Shown in pieces: positions 1 to 7,957 of a stretch of DNA of 15,953 nucleotides. The DNA comes from Hydnum rufescens UP504. Taxonomy: Eukaryota; Basidiomycota; Agaricomycetes; Cantharellales; Hydnaceae. The notes under the pieces are model-generated. The model had not been told where the DNA came from, did not search any database, and was given only the letters and a program-made list of their open reading frames with translations. The first letter of the stretch is position 1, and each line of letters starts with the position of its first letter. Position numbers and translations under genes: made by a program. Location of the stretch: the NCBI GenBank assembly GCA_014904985.1, contig MU129100.1, forward strand, positions 1 through 15,953, read 5' to 3'.

Positions 1-149
1 TGGACAAGACTTGAGCATGTATACATTTCTGGATTAACCTTTGGATATAATGTGCCAATTTTTTTTTTGCAACTCCCAGGGATACCTGAAGCTCAGACCC
101 AAATTATGAGGGGACCTCATAATTAAGCCTGGTACGCTATATTACAGTA
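1..149. other. Unassigned left flank with a short palindrome
   Basis: No coding similarity is recognisable, and the RNase H frame that begins near 150 does not continue upstream into this DNA. It holds a T run at 59-69 and a perfect inverted repeat at 102-124 (10-bp arms AATTATGAGG and CCTCATAATT around GGA). The gypsy homology stops abruptly near 149, so this is probably a different sequence abutting a truncated element. What it belongs to cannot be told. Confidence 0.4.
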
Positions 150-431
150 GGCTTCCTGTCAAAGAGCCTGTCAGAGGCTGAGAGGAATTATGACATCTAT
201 GACAAGGAGCTTATGGCTATTGTCAGAGCTCTGGAGGCATGGAGACACTACTTGGAGGGCTCCCCACATTCAATTGAGATCTTGATGGACCACCAGAACC
301 TCCAGTACTTCCGGACAGCACAGAAGTTGAATCAAAGACAGGCCCACTGGAATATCTTCCTCTCCCGGTTCAACTTCACCCTCCAACACTGCTCCAGATC
401 ACAGTCTGGAAAGCCTGATGCTCTCTCATGA
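150..431 (+). pseudogene. pol: Gypsy pol fragment: RNase H, C-terminal part
   Basis: The reading frame from 150 encodes the second half of a Ty3/gypsy RNase H. Visible motifs are the SKSLSEAERNYDIYDKEL block (153-212), an LEAWRHYLEG helix (231-260), the DHQNLQYF strand (288-311), and the closing GKPDALS (408-428), normally followed by arginine. That arginine codon is now TGA (429-431), and a second TGA follows at 453-455, where the frame probably also had CGA. RNase H degrades the RNA strand during reverse transcription. The upstream catalytic residues and the whole reverse transcriptase are missing because the copy is truncated at about 149. The 213 ATG is internal and not a true start. Confidence 0.85.
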
Positions 432-1871
432 CATGCAGACCATCCATGAGGAGACTCTGACAACTCTGATGTGGTCCTACTGAAGCCTGCTGCCTTCCAG
501 TCCCATGCCCTAGACACCACAGAGGTTGTGGCAGTGGAAGGACCTAGTCAGACCTTGATGGCTCAGATCAAAAGGGCAATGGAGATTGATGACAAAGTAG
601 TCCAGATCATCAAGGAGTTAAATGGAGATGGGCTGAAGACTCACCTGAACAATTGGGAACTCCAAGGGTCTCTGGTCCTTTTCTGTGGATGCATCTATGT
701 TCCACTGGATTCCAAACTCTGTCATGACCTAGTCCATGAACACCATGACACTCTGACCACAGGCCACCCTGGACAATGGAAGACATACAAACTTGTGTCT
801 TGCCACTACTGGTGGCCTGGAATGTCACAGTATGTTGCAACCTATGTTTCCACCTGCAACACCTGCAATCAGACAAAAACCTTCCCATCCAAACTGTCTG
901 GACCACTCCACCCTAACCTGGTCCCAGACTGCTGATGGCAAGTCATATCAGTGGACATGATCATGGAGCTCCCAGAGTCACATGGATTTGACAGCATGAT
1001 GATTGTTGTTGACCAACTCTCCAAACAGATTCATGTGATGCCCATGATGACCACTGTGTACTCCACCGGAGTTGCCCATCTTTTCCAAGACAATGTCTGG
1101 AGGCACCATGGCCTGCCAGAGACCATCATCAGTGATTGGGGCACCACATTCACTTCCAAGTTCATGAAGGAACTCAATTCACTCCTTGGAGTTATGACCA
1201 ACTTCTCCACAGCATTCCACCCTCAGACAGATGGGCAGATGGAGCAAGTCAACCAGGAGATTGAGCAGCACCTCTGGATCTTTGTCAACCACAGACAAGA
1301 TGATTGGGCAGACTGGCTCCCTATGGCAGAGTTTGCATACAACAACCAGATTCACTCCTCCACCCAGGAAACCCCATTCCACCTTGACTCTGGCCAAGAC
1401 CCTCACCTGGGTACTGAACCAGTCTGTCCCAGAGTCATCAAGGCAGCCATGGACTTTGTCACACAGATGCAGAGAACCTCCAAGGAAGCCCAGTTGGCTC
1501 TCCACCAAGCAGCCAAGGCCATGGCTCACCACTATGATGCTCACCAGATGGAAGCTCCAGAGTATGCAGTTGGAGACTCAGTATGGCTGGATGCTCACAA
1601 CATCTCCATTGACCACCCAGCACAGAAACTCTCCAACAAGTGGTTAGGCCCATACAAGGTAGACAAGGTGATCTCCTGCTCTGCTATCTGGCTCAAATTC
1701 CCCTCCTCCATGCAAGTCCACCTGGTGTTCCATGTCTCCAAGCTCCACCCTTTCCAGCCTGACCCAATTATGGATCATGTTGCACATCCTCCACCCCCTC
1801 CTATCCTCCATGGTGGTGAGGAGGAGTATGAGGTAGAACAGATTGAAAACTCCTGCTATTTCCAAGGCTGA
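432..1871 (+). pseudogene. pol: Gypsy pol fragment: zinc finger and DD35E integrase
   Basis: This continues in the same frame as the RNase H. An H2C2 zinc-binding domain is visible: histidines at about 741-746 and 765-767, cysteines at 854-856 and 863-865, and a WWPGM motif between them. After a TGA at 933-935, where integrases usually have arginine, comes the catalytic core: Asp at 954-956 (ISVDMIMELPES), Asp at 1134-1136 (SDWGTTF) and Glu at 1242-1244 (TDGQMEQVNQ), with exactly 35 residues between the last two. A C-terminal strand-rich part follows (WLGPYKV, about 1642-1662; VFHVSKLHPF, about 1728-1757). Trp in SDWG and Gln in MEQVNQ replace the usual arginines, which fits C-to-T change at CpG on either strand. 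It ends at a TGA at 1869-1871 just before the chromodomain. Confidence 0.9.
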
Positions 1872-2037
1872 CTCCAGTACTTGGTGAAATGGAAAGGTTA
1901 CCCACCCTTGGAGAACCAATGGCTTCCAGAGACCAATCTAGGTAATGCCCACAGAAGTTGTTATGGAGTTCCACCATGCTCATCCAGAAGTTCCACAATG
2001 GATCAGCACCATTGAATTCTCCTCCATTGGGTTCTAG
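1872..2037 (+). pseudogene. pol: Gypsy pol fragment: chromodomain tail
   Basis: Directly after the TGA at 1869-1871, the same frame encodes LQYLVKWKGYPPLENQWLPE, the core of a chromodomain with its aromatic and tryptophan positions. In chromoviruses this domain directs integration to heterochromatin by binding methylated histone H3. One extra base near 1951 shifts the frame. Coding then resumes as MEFHHAHPEVPQW (from 1963) and ends at TAG 2035-2037, about 95 bases before the polypurine tract. Length and position match the normal 3' end of such a pol gene. Confidence 0.82.
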
Positions 2038-2130
2038 ACATGTCCACTCCTAACAGAACCCCTTGCAGACCTCCCAGACTGGTTGGCCCACTGAATCCTG
2101 CTCCTCCAGCCACTTGGGACAATTGGCCCT

Positions 2131-2140
2131 AAGAGGGGGG
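2131..2140 (+). other. Polypurine tract of the + strand gypsy element
   Basis: The run AAGAGGGGGG lies three bases before the LTR start TGTCAGGG. In LTR retroelements this purine run primes plus-strand DNA synthesis and sits directly next to the 3' LTR, which is what is seen here. Confidence 0.75.
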
Positions 2141-2199
2141 TGATGTCAGGGTTTGCCCCTTTCCCCAGTCCACTCTGGATCCCTCCAATCCTTGTCCAG

Positions 2200-3580
2200 T
2201 GTAAGCAGGATGGTTATAAACCAATCCAACTACTGTCTGCAAGGTTGAGCCAGGGACAAAGGAGGGAATCACAGAACTAATCTGGATGTTCAGGTCCGAG
2301 TAAGGGAAGGTCTTTTGGACAGGGGAAATTGCAGTGAGCCAACAAAGCCCAAGCAATTAAGTGAGAATGTGTGTTTCAGTCAAATTACCACACCCAAAGA
2401 ATCTCTTCTTGAGACCTTAGTCAAAGTGTAGTTAGAATTCACTTTTTTTGTAGTGAGAAATCACCCAGGAACCAGCAGCTGTTCAAGAAGCTTCAAACTG
2501 GAGGGAGGGGGAGAATAATGAATTTGTGTGCTAGCTGTACCTAATATACAATCCAGACTTTGACTCAATAGAAAGTGCAACAGTCAGACTTAAGGGACAC
2601 ATAGAGAAAAAGAAATGAAGTTAAATATTCAAAACTGATGGAGATATTCCAATTTCAAGATAAAAGGGGAGATTGACACATTACATGCTATTCCTCCTTC
2701 AAATCTGGACAAGTTCCCTTAATGAAAGGTGGAATAGCTCGCCCTGAGGGTCTTCTCCATTGGAAATAAGAGGGCTGGAAGTAATTCATTATTTTGAATG
2801 GTGGAGCAAAGGGGGAGTCATGGGGAGGGAGTTGTCTTGTGAAAAATGGAGTTCACATCCACTCATTTTTCCCATGGTACTGTTCAATGAGCATTTTCAA
2901 TAGATTTCAGGGTGTGGTACTCGTGAATGAATCTGATGAGAATTGGCTTCGAAAATCAAGAAATAGTCCTTCAGAGTATGAATCATGGCAAGATATTGTT
3001 ACAGGGACCGCATTTTTGATCCGTTCATTTCATGTTTGGTACCGTTCGATAGGTATGATTCATGTCTTTCTGAGTGCAGTTGTTTTGAGTTGATCCGATC
3101 AAAACTGATGAAGAAATTCGAAAAATACTCCTTTAGAGTAGTGCAGCCCCTATCTGGATCATGTGACAGATCCACAAGTCCAGAATCGGAACTAGGCCTG
3201 GTCTGCATCATTACATAGTCACAATTTGTCACCCTTAAGGCAGTAGGATAGCTTGGATGAACAGACAAGCCATACAGTCTTGAAGAAGAATGGCAAGTTG
3301 AATTGCCTTGTCCAAAGAAAATGGACTTGATGTAGGGCATAAACTGCCCCTTTTTGATGAGGACTGTTGAAGTCTGATGGATAGTCAATAAATTGACTGG
3401 TGTTCATGGTAAAGGAATGAGGCAATATTATGCATTGGAAAGGGGTAGGAATCCAATTGATTTCTTGAATAAACAAATGATGATAAATTTAATGAGCATG
3501 GTGACATATAATTGATTCATTTGAAAGGGAAATAGGGCTCAGATGAGGATTCTATGGTGTAGGGATTTATCCCTCCAACA
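2200..3580. mobile_element. 1381-bp TG...CA insertion inside the gypsy LTR
   Basis: The segment starts TGTAAGCAGG and ends ATCCCTCCAACA. It is flanked by the 4-bp direct repeat CCAG (2196-2199 and 3581-3584), consistent with a target duplication, and the LTR resumes on the far side. Its right end closely matches the right end of the element at 10087-10440; read on the minus strand, both begin TGTTGGAGGGATAAA. The size and TG...CA ends fit a long solo LTR or a small non-autonomous LTR element. No transposase or pol is visible. The open frames at 2794-3093 (+) and 2999-3388 (-) match nothing I recognise. The 4-bp rather than 5-bp duplication and the exact left end are the weak points. Confidence 0.5.
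2937..3146 (+). repeat. Degenerate direct repeat, two copies about 170 bp apart
   Basis: The block around 2937-2977 (CTGATGAGAATTGG, then CTTCGAAAA, then AATAGTCCTTCAGAGTA) recurs in degenerate form at about 3105-3142 (CTGATGAAGAAATTCGAAAA, then ATACTCCTTTAGAGTA). The two copies share order and spacing with a few small gaps. Both lie in the only part of this element that keeps CpG sites. Function unknown. Confidence 0.35.
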
Positions 3581-3714
3581 CCAGATCACTCTGATCCTTG
3601 TCCACCCCCTCCAGTCCAGTCCCTACTTGTCTACTTCACCCAAGTCCAGTTTGGTTCTGGTTTGGTCCTATCCTGATTTCATTTCCCTTTCATTTCCCAT
3701 TGCTTCTGGTTCAC

Positions 3715-3812
3715 TTCCTGGCCAAGTTCCTGTTCCTGTTCCTGCCCCTGTTTGCCTCTGCATTCCTACCCCTTCCTGCTTTCCTGTTCCTGTTCCTGTC
3801 CCCCTCATAACC
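3715..3812 (+). repeat. Imperfect (TTCCTG)n pyrimidine-rich microsatellite
   Basis: TTCCTG hexamers and close variants are repeated across this stretch, densest near 3725-3750 and 3780-3800. It lies inside the LTR. The apparent open frames here in both + frames are low-complexity translations (VPVPVP, FLFLFL) and are not genes. Confidence 0.7.
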
Positions 3813-4128
3813 ATCTCTAGTTTAGTGATCACCCCCAGTAGTATAGTGATCATGTATAAGTAGTCCAGGAGCAAAGTCCAGAGACCTCAGCTTTGGTCTC
3901 TCAGGATTTCTGCTGTTACTCTGGACTACAGCTCCAAGTATTTTCCAGTTGACTCCACAAGCTTAAGGACCACTGTGCTCATTTCTGCCTAGTCCCTTCC
4001 AGGCTGCTGGACTGCTCCTCTGACCTCTCTGACCTTCTTATCTCATTCTTACCTGGATTCTTGCAGACTTAGCCAGACTTACACCAGACTTAGCTGGAAT
4101 TATCTGTGTTTATATTTGTTTGGTGCCC

Positions 4129-4359
4129 TCATTGCAGCATGGCCCTGACAGCTAGTATATGAGTAGATACTCTTGTATTCTCAATCCCTAGAAGATCCAG
4201 AATATACGGCATGTGTGTGATTGCCTCTCTTCTCATCCTGCTCATTCCTCTCTTGTATTGAGTCTCCTTGAGAATCAGGCTTCCCTGCTCCACTCCTCTC
4301 ATGTACTTGTCTTCCATGACATCATGTAATCCTTGTGCTGTGATCTCCTCATCAATCAT
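4129..4359 (-). pseudogene. Possible short gene remnant cut by the gypsy LTR
   Basis: A 76-codon minus-strand frame runs leftwards from 4359 and stops about 20 bases inside the LTR boundary at 4150. The translation is hydrophilic and of ordinary composition (for example YMRGVEQGSLILKETQYKRG, then REAITHMPYILDLLGIENTR), unlike the low-complexity chance frames nearby. This would fit a coding exon into which the gypsy element inserted. I do not recognise the family, and upstream of 4359 the frame has stops. It could be a chance open frame. Confidence 0.22.
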
Positions 4360-4435
4360 ATTAAGGGGCTATCCTTCATACTTGACCTGATTACATAATC
4401 ACCTCCTCATACTACAAACAACCCTGAACAATTCT

Positions 4436-4512
4436 TTGCTGTAGTGTAATGGGTAACATGGTGTGGATTTGTCCTATTTTTGCACTGCCCCAGTTTGAAA
4501 CCTGCATAAGTT
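4436..4512 (+). tRNA. Decayed tRNA-like locus (tRNA pseudogene or SINE head)
   Basis: TAGTGTAATGGG at 4442-4453 fits the RNA polymerase III A-box consensus TRGYNNARNNGG at every position. AGTTTGAAACC at 4492-4502 matches 8 of 11 B-box bases, and one mismatch (TTTGA for TTCGA) is a CpG loss. The spacing suits a tRNA. A D-stem (GTGT with ACAT) and an anticodon-like stem (GTGTG with TGCAC) can be drawn, but that loop is about 15 bases and the acceptor stem does not pair. It is therefore a degraded tRNA or tRNA-derived SINE at best. The anticodon cannot be assigned. Confidence 0.25.
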
Positions 4513-4721
4513 AAGAGATCAAATTAAGTGCTCATCCTGATGCTCTGCCATAAAGCATGCAGGATGTTCAGAAAATCACCTTTAGCTTATTCCAGACATT
4601 ATCTCAACTCCCCATTCACCCCCCATATGATCCACCCTTGCACATGCAAGAAGTCAGAAATTTCCATTTTTAAAATTTCCAATTATCTTCTTCAAATTCA
4701 CCCAGGACTGTCAGGGACAAA

Positions 4722-5288
4722 TTGACCTTTGCTTCCATCTTCAGAGCTACCCATCAGACATTCATGTTTCATTGGTCTTGTTACATGGCACCCATATTCT
4801 CATATGGTCTTGTCTCCTCTCTTCCCCAGCTCAGTTGTGGGGTTCTTGTCATCCTTGCTGTAATTATCAGCATCCTTGTGATTGTTATTGCCCTTGTATC
4901 ATTGGGCCTAGGTCAGCAGGTTGTGGGCTGGGTAATCAATCAGTGGCAGCACCTGGGGCTATGTCAGCACCTCTCATCACCTCACCCCCCATGTGAGTTG
5001 ATGCAGTTACCTATCCAGACAACTCCTCCCCCTCCTCCCCTAATCCTTGAACCCTCACCACCTGTCCCAATCTCTGCTCATTCAGCATCATTACAATCCT
5101 TCAACACCTTCAACACCTTTGGGGTGCCTATATGTGCAATTCCTTGGAGGTATAAGCACTGTGTGGGGTGTGTATGGATGTTGGGGCTTAGTCATGTGGA
5201 GGGACATGCACAGGATTTGTTAGCTAATGGATCATGGTTGGTAAGCAGCTGTGTTGGCTTAGTGAGGGGGTTGTGGAGGCTGTGGTGA
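4722..5288 (+). CDS. Hypothetical 188-codon frame with one hydrophobic stretch
   Basis: The frame is open for 188 codons. Near residues 39-64 it encodes a run of V, I, L and A long enough to span a membrane (VLVILAVIISILVIVIALVS). A proline-rich part follows (TTPPPPPLILEPSPPVP), then a Gly/Trp/Cys-rich end. No domain is recognisable, and no promoter, intron or neighbour supports it. The DNA is CpG-free and pyrimidine-rich on this strand, which by itself removes many stops and yields hydrophobic translations. I consider a chance open frame more likely than a gene. Confidence 0.15.
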   Translation: MTFASIFRATHQTFMFHWSCYMAPIFSYGLVSSLPQLSCGVLVILAVIISILVIVIALVSLGLGQQVVGWVINQWQHLGLCQHLSSPHPPCELMQLPIQTTPPPPPLILEPSPPVPISAHSASLQSFNTFNTFGVPICAIPWRYKHCVGCVWMLGLSHVEGHAQDLLANGSWLVSSCVGLVRGLWRLW

Positions 5289-5879
5289 TGGGCTGTGGAA
5301 GCTGTGTTCCAGAAGTAGTACTTATTGCCCTTTGCAGTTGGGGATCACCAGTTTTGATCTCTCACTGTGATAGGTGCACATGGTTAATTAATCTCTTTCC
5401 TCTTTCTGGTTGTGGCCTTGACAGCAGTGTCACCCTGACAAGGACTTCTCAAGTAACTGTAAAATATAACTACTTCTGTAGATTTCATGGGCCCAAATGC
5501 CATATTTACAGACTTACACACCCCTCACCTTGGGCTGGTGTTGGGTTGCAGCACCAAATTTCCAGCTTTTGCTTCAGGATGTCTCCCAAAGTCAGGACCC
5601 CTGTGACTCAGGTTATTGGAGCAATAAGACCTGCAAATGATGCAGATGACATAATATGTATTATGCTTGGGCAGTCTATGTAACTTTGCACTGTGGGCTA
5701 TGGTAATTGCCAAAATAGTCTTCTGCTGCAACAGATACCATTAAGGACTGCTATCATAGCTGTTGCATAAATCCTGGGGGATTCCCAGACTCAACTAGAT
5801 TATTAATAATTTGTGTTCTGTACTTCCCTATTTCAGTTTTATTATATTATTATATATTCACTATACACACATGCTTGCC
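5289..5879. other. No gene recognised
   Basis: Six-frame reading gives only short frames without recognisable motifs. The stretch is CpG-free and ends in an AT-rich run (about 5800-5865). It probably represents further decayed repeats. Confidence 0.5.
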
Positions 5880-5985
5880 CATGCACTTTGGTGCAGGGCT
5901 CTATGGGGTTTCAGCAGGCATTTCATTCAGGTGGAATATGATGGCCTAGAATTGTGAAAAATTCATTAGTGGAGAATCAAACATC

Positions 5986-6021
5986 ATGCAAAAAGAGCAG
6001 TGAATGCTGCTCTTTTTGCAT
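5986..6021. repeat. Perfect 15-bp hairpin (motif A of the array)
   Basis: The arms ATGCAAAAAGAGCAG and CTGCTCTTTTTGCAT pair perfectly around a 6-base loop. The same motif at 6504-6537 keeps pairing in the upper stem (AGAGCAGC with GTTGCTCT, one G-T pair). At about 6794-6830 the left arm is unchanged but the right arm has decayed. No run of T follows that would suggest a polymerase III terminator. Role unknown. Confidence 0.7.
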
Positions 6022-6265
6022 TAGTGCACAAACTTGCTAAAAAAAACAAACTTTCCTAATTATCACACACCTGCTGCAGTGGGTGTGTGGTGCTCTCATT
6101 TTCCTCCCCCTGGTGCTTGTACAGAAGCTTGGCCAGAGTTTCATTTCCACATTAGGATGAGATCTTATGTGGAGGTTCAGATGGGGCTTTGTGTGGGTTG
6201 GGCTGTATGATCTAGAATAAAGGCCACAGTAGGTATGCTAGTTAATAAAAATATATATGATGTTG

Positions 6266-6293
6266 CCACACACCTGCCATGGTGGGTGTGTGG
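6266..6293. repeat. CACACACC...GGTGTGTG hairpin (motif B of the array)
   Basis: CCACACACC pairs with GGTGTGTGG around TG-CCATGG-TG, so the stem is nearly a full palindrome. Related copies are at 6064-6089 (8-bp arms around a CTGCAG core), 6581-6610 (10-bp arms with one mismatch around CCATGG) and, weaker, 6873-6886 (CCCAC TTCA GTGGG). The core palindrome changes from CTGCAG to CCATGG between copies while pairing is kept. Confidence 0.7.
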
Positions 6294-6890
6294 TCCAGTG
6301 TCTTGTTCCATTGTCATGTATTGTTCTGGTATTTGGGGGGTGGGCATTGTTATGGGCATTCACATGGCTTTTCACAGAGGTTGGCATTTGGGGATTTGTA
6401 CATTGTTTGGCCAGGTTTTTGTGTGGCACTAGAGTTGGGGGAGAGGAGATAATTTAGAATAAGGAAAATGCATTAGAAATGTGTGAGTTAAAATGTAAAG
6501 GCAGCACAAAAAGAGCAGCTTTGGTTGCTCTTTCTGCATGGCTGTTAGTATTCTAATAATAAAAACTTACCTGATATATTACCACACACCTGCCATGGTG
6601 GATGTGTGGTACCACATTCTTCCCTGTTGTCATGTATTAGGTGGGGGTTTGTGAGTTTTTTCATACAGGTGTCCATGGGGCTTAGTGTTTAAGAGTTTGT
6701 ACATTGGTTCAGGCAGGGTTTCACATGGCTTTTCAGTCAGATGGGAGGGGACAATATAGAAACAGAAACACATTAGTTAAAGATGTTAAGGTAGCACAAA
6801 AAGAGCAGCTTCTACTTCTCTCTTTGCACAACTGTATCTAGGGCCATGGTACTCACCTCATACTATCACATACCCACTTCAGTGGGTTTT

Positions 6891-7957
6891 CCTCTCTTCA
6901 TGTTTGTGTTGTGTATGAAGAAGACTGTTTGGGCTTACAAAATGATTACATAATGATTATGTGATCTGCATCATTTGTGGGTCTTATTAGACAAATCACT
7001 CAGGTTGATAGCCTGTACACTCCTACTGGGAAAATTTTGAGATTTTTAAAGCCAACCTAGCACAGTTTCCTGGGTGTCTGGGGTTCAAAATCCATGCACA
7101 TAGAACAATTTCACTGGGAGGGAGGTCATGGGCTAATGTACATAGTATGTAGTGTATCAGGAGTTTAGTCCATGGGTGATGTGCCCCTCAAACTCACTGG
7201 TAGGATGGGGGTGCAAGGAAAGTTGAGTACTGTTTCTAGTATCCTCAAGATATTATTAGGGTGCTCCTATGCAGATGACTTGTGTGTCACTATAGATGCT
7301 GCTTTGAGCAGCCATTACACATTTTTTTTCACTTCTCCCTTGTTCTCTATCTTTGGGAGGCTTGAGTGCAATGTCTAAGCTGCAGACAATGTGCCAACCA
7401 TGCCAAAGGAGGCCCTGGCAAGTCTACTGGCAAAGCACATGTCAGTGGTCTGTATACTGTGCCAGGACCCCCCTATCCTGGACACAACAAGCACTCTAGG
7501 AAGTATTTTTGATTGGCATTCATCTCTGCTAGTCAAATATTGTTGAGGTATTTTTTTATTTTAAATTTACTTAGTACAGTATGCCCCCACTGGGAAAATT
7601 TTGGAATTTTGGGCTCAGTTTCACCAGGTTCAGAACCTCATATTTAGGGTTTTTGTGTACTGGGAGTCAACCTGAGTGACAGGGGTCCTCCAAAGTCCTC
7701 AACTGACTGGGCCTGCTGCATCAACTATGTGTCAATTTCCAGGACCAAACAAAACACTCAAGTTCCAGTTGCACAAGCATCAGGGATGAATAAAAGTAAA
7801 CACACATGTGATATGATATAATAAATATTTTTTCCCAAGAAATATGTAGTGATAATTGGCCAGAATTTTGATCCTGAAGCAGAAGCTGTATGTTGAGAAG
7901 AGTTGTCACTTCAGGGTGTGCAGGTTGGATTGTCCTAAGAAATGGTATCAATCAGCA
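6891..7957. other. No gene recognised; one short dispersed repeat
   Basis: Only short frames without convincing motifs occur. The motif ACTGGGAAAATTTTG appears twice, at about 7025-7039 and 7588-7602. Each copy is preceded by GTACA about 10-15 bases upstream and followed by an AT-rich G(A/G)(A/G)ATTTT stretch, suggesting the ends of a dispersed repeat. No element boundaries or target duplications could be fixed. Confidence 0.45.

Larger units (their letters stand above)
150..4150 (+). mobile_element. 5'-truncated Ty3/gypsy chromovirus remnant
   Basis: In order, the sequence shows the end of RNase H, an H2C2 zinc finger, a DD35E integrase, a chromodomain, a polypurine tract and a 3' LTR that starts TGTCAGGG (2144) and ends CCCTGACA (4150). 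The domain order and the chromodomain identify a chromovirus of the Ty3/gypsy (Metaviridae) type. Gag, protease and reverse transcriptase are absent, because homology begins inside RNase H at about 150. The 3' LTR is itself broken by a 1381-bp insertion. The right flank starts GCTAG, but the matching target duplication would lie outside the window. The copy is dead: four in-frame TGA stops and one frameshift. Confidence 0.88.
2144..4150 (+). repeat. 3' LTR of the + strand gypsy element, interrupted
   Basis: The termini are a perfect 8-bp inverted pair, TGTCAGGG at 2144-2151 and CCCTGACA at 4143-4150, and the left end follows a polypurine tract. Removing the insertion at 2200-3580 and one copy of its CCAG duplication leaves an LTR of about 622 bases (2144-2199 plus 3585-4150). 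The right part carries a TATA-like TATAAG at 3855-3860 and a TTCCTG-rich pyrimidine tract. The first bases can form a small hairpin (GGG TTTG CCC). The 5' LTR partner is outside the window, so this pairing is inferred from the termini alone. Confidence 0.7.
5880..6890 (+). repeat. Degenerate tandem array, about four units of 200-315 bp
   Basis: A fixed series of motifs recurs: TTGTACATTG, then GGCCAGGTTT or similar, CACATGGCTTTTCA, a GCAAAAAGAGCAG hairpin, AATAATAAAAACTTACCTGA, a CACACACCTGCC hairpin, and TTGTCATGTATT. The second hairpin begins at about 6064, 6266, 6581 and 6868, giving spacings near 202, 315 and 287. The first hairpin occurs at 5986, 6504 and about 6794, and is lost or unreadable in the second unit. 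Units are too diverged for a young satellite, yet the hairpins stay readable. No coding potential. Open frames at 6177-6457 on both strands are by-products of the hairpin repeats. Confidence 0.75.

Noticed and set aside
1231..1647. 138-codon + frame and several minus frames over the gypsy integrase
   Set aside because: Shadow frames of the integrase, whose catalytic motifs are in the 951-1871 frame.
3543..3874. Open frames on both strands through the TTCCTG tract
   Set aside because: They translate to VPVP, FLFL or GTGT runs of a microsatellite within an LTR; no gene content.
5525..5731. 68-codon minus frame with an ordinary-looking composition
   Set aside because: No domain, start context or neighbour supports it, and the frame is short.
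6177..6457. Four overlapping frames of 60-66 codons on both strands
   Set aside because: They arise from the hairpin repeat units, and the encoded pieces simply mirror the palindromes.
7172..7378. Short + frame containing SYADDL, like the active site of a reverse transcriptase
   Set aside because: Only the YADD-type box matches. The expected upstream blocks of LINE or LTR reverse transcriptases are absent and the rest of the 68 codons has no similarity, so chance is likelier.
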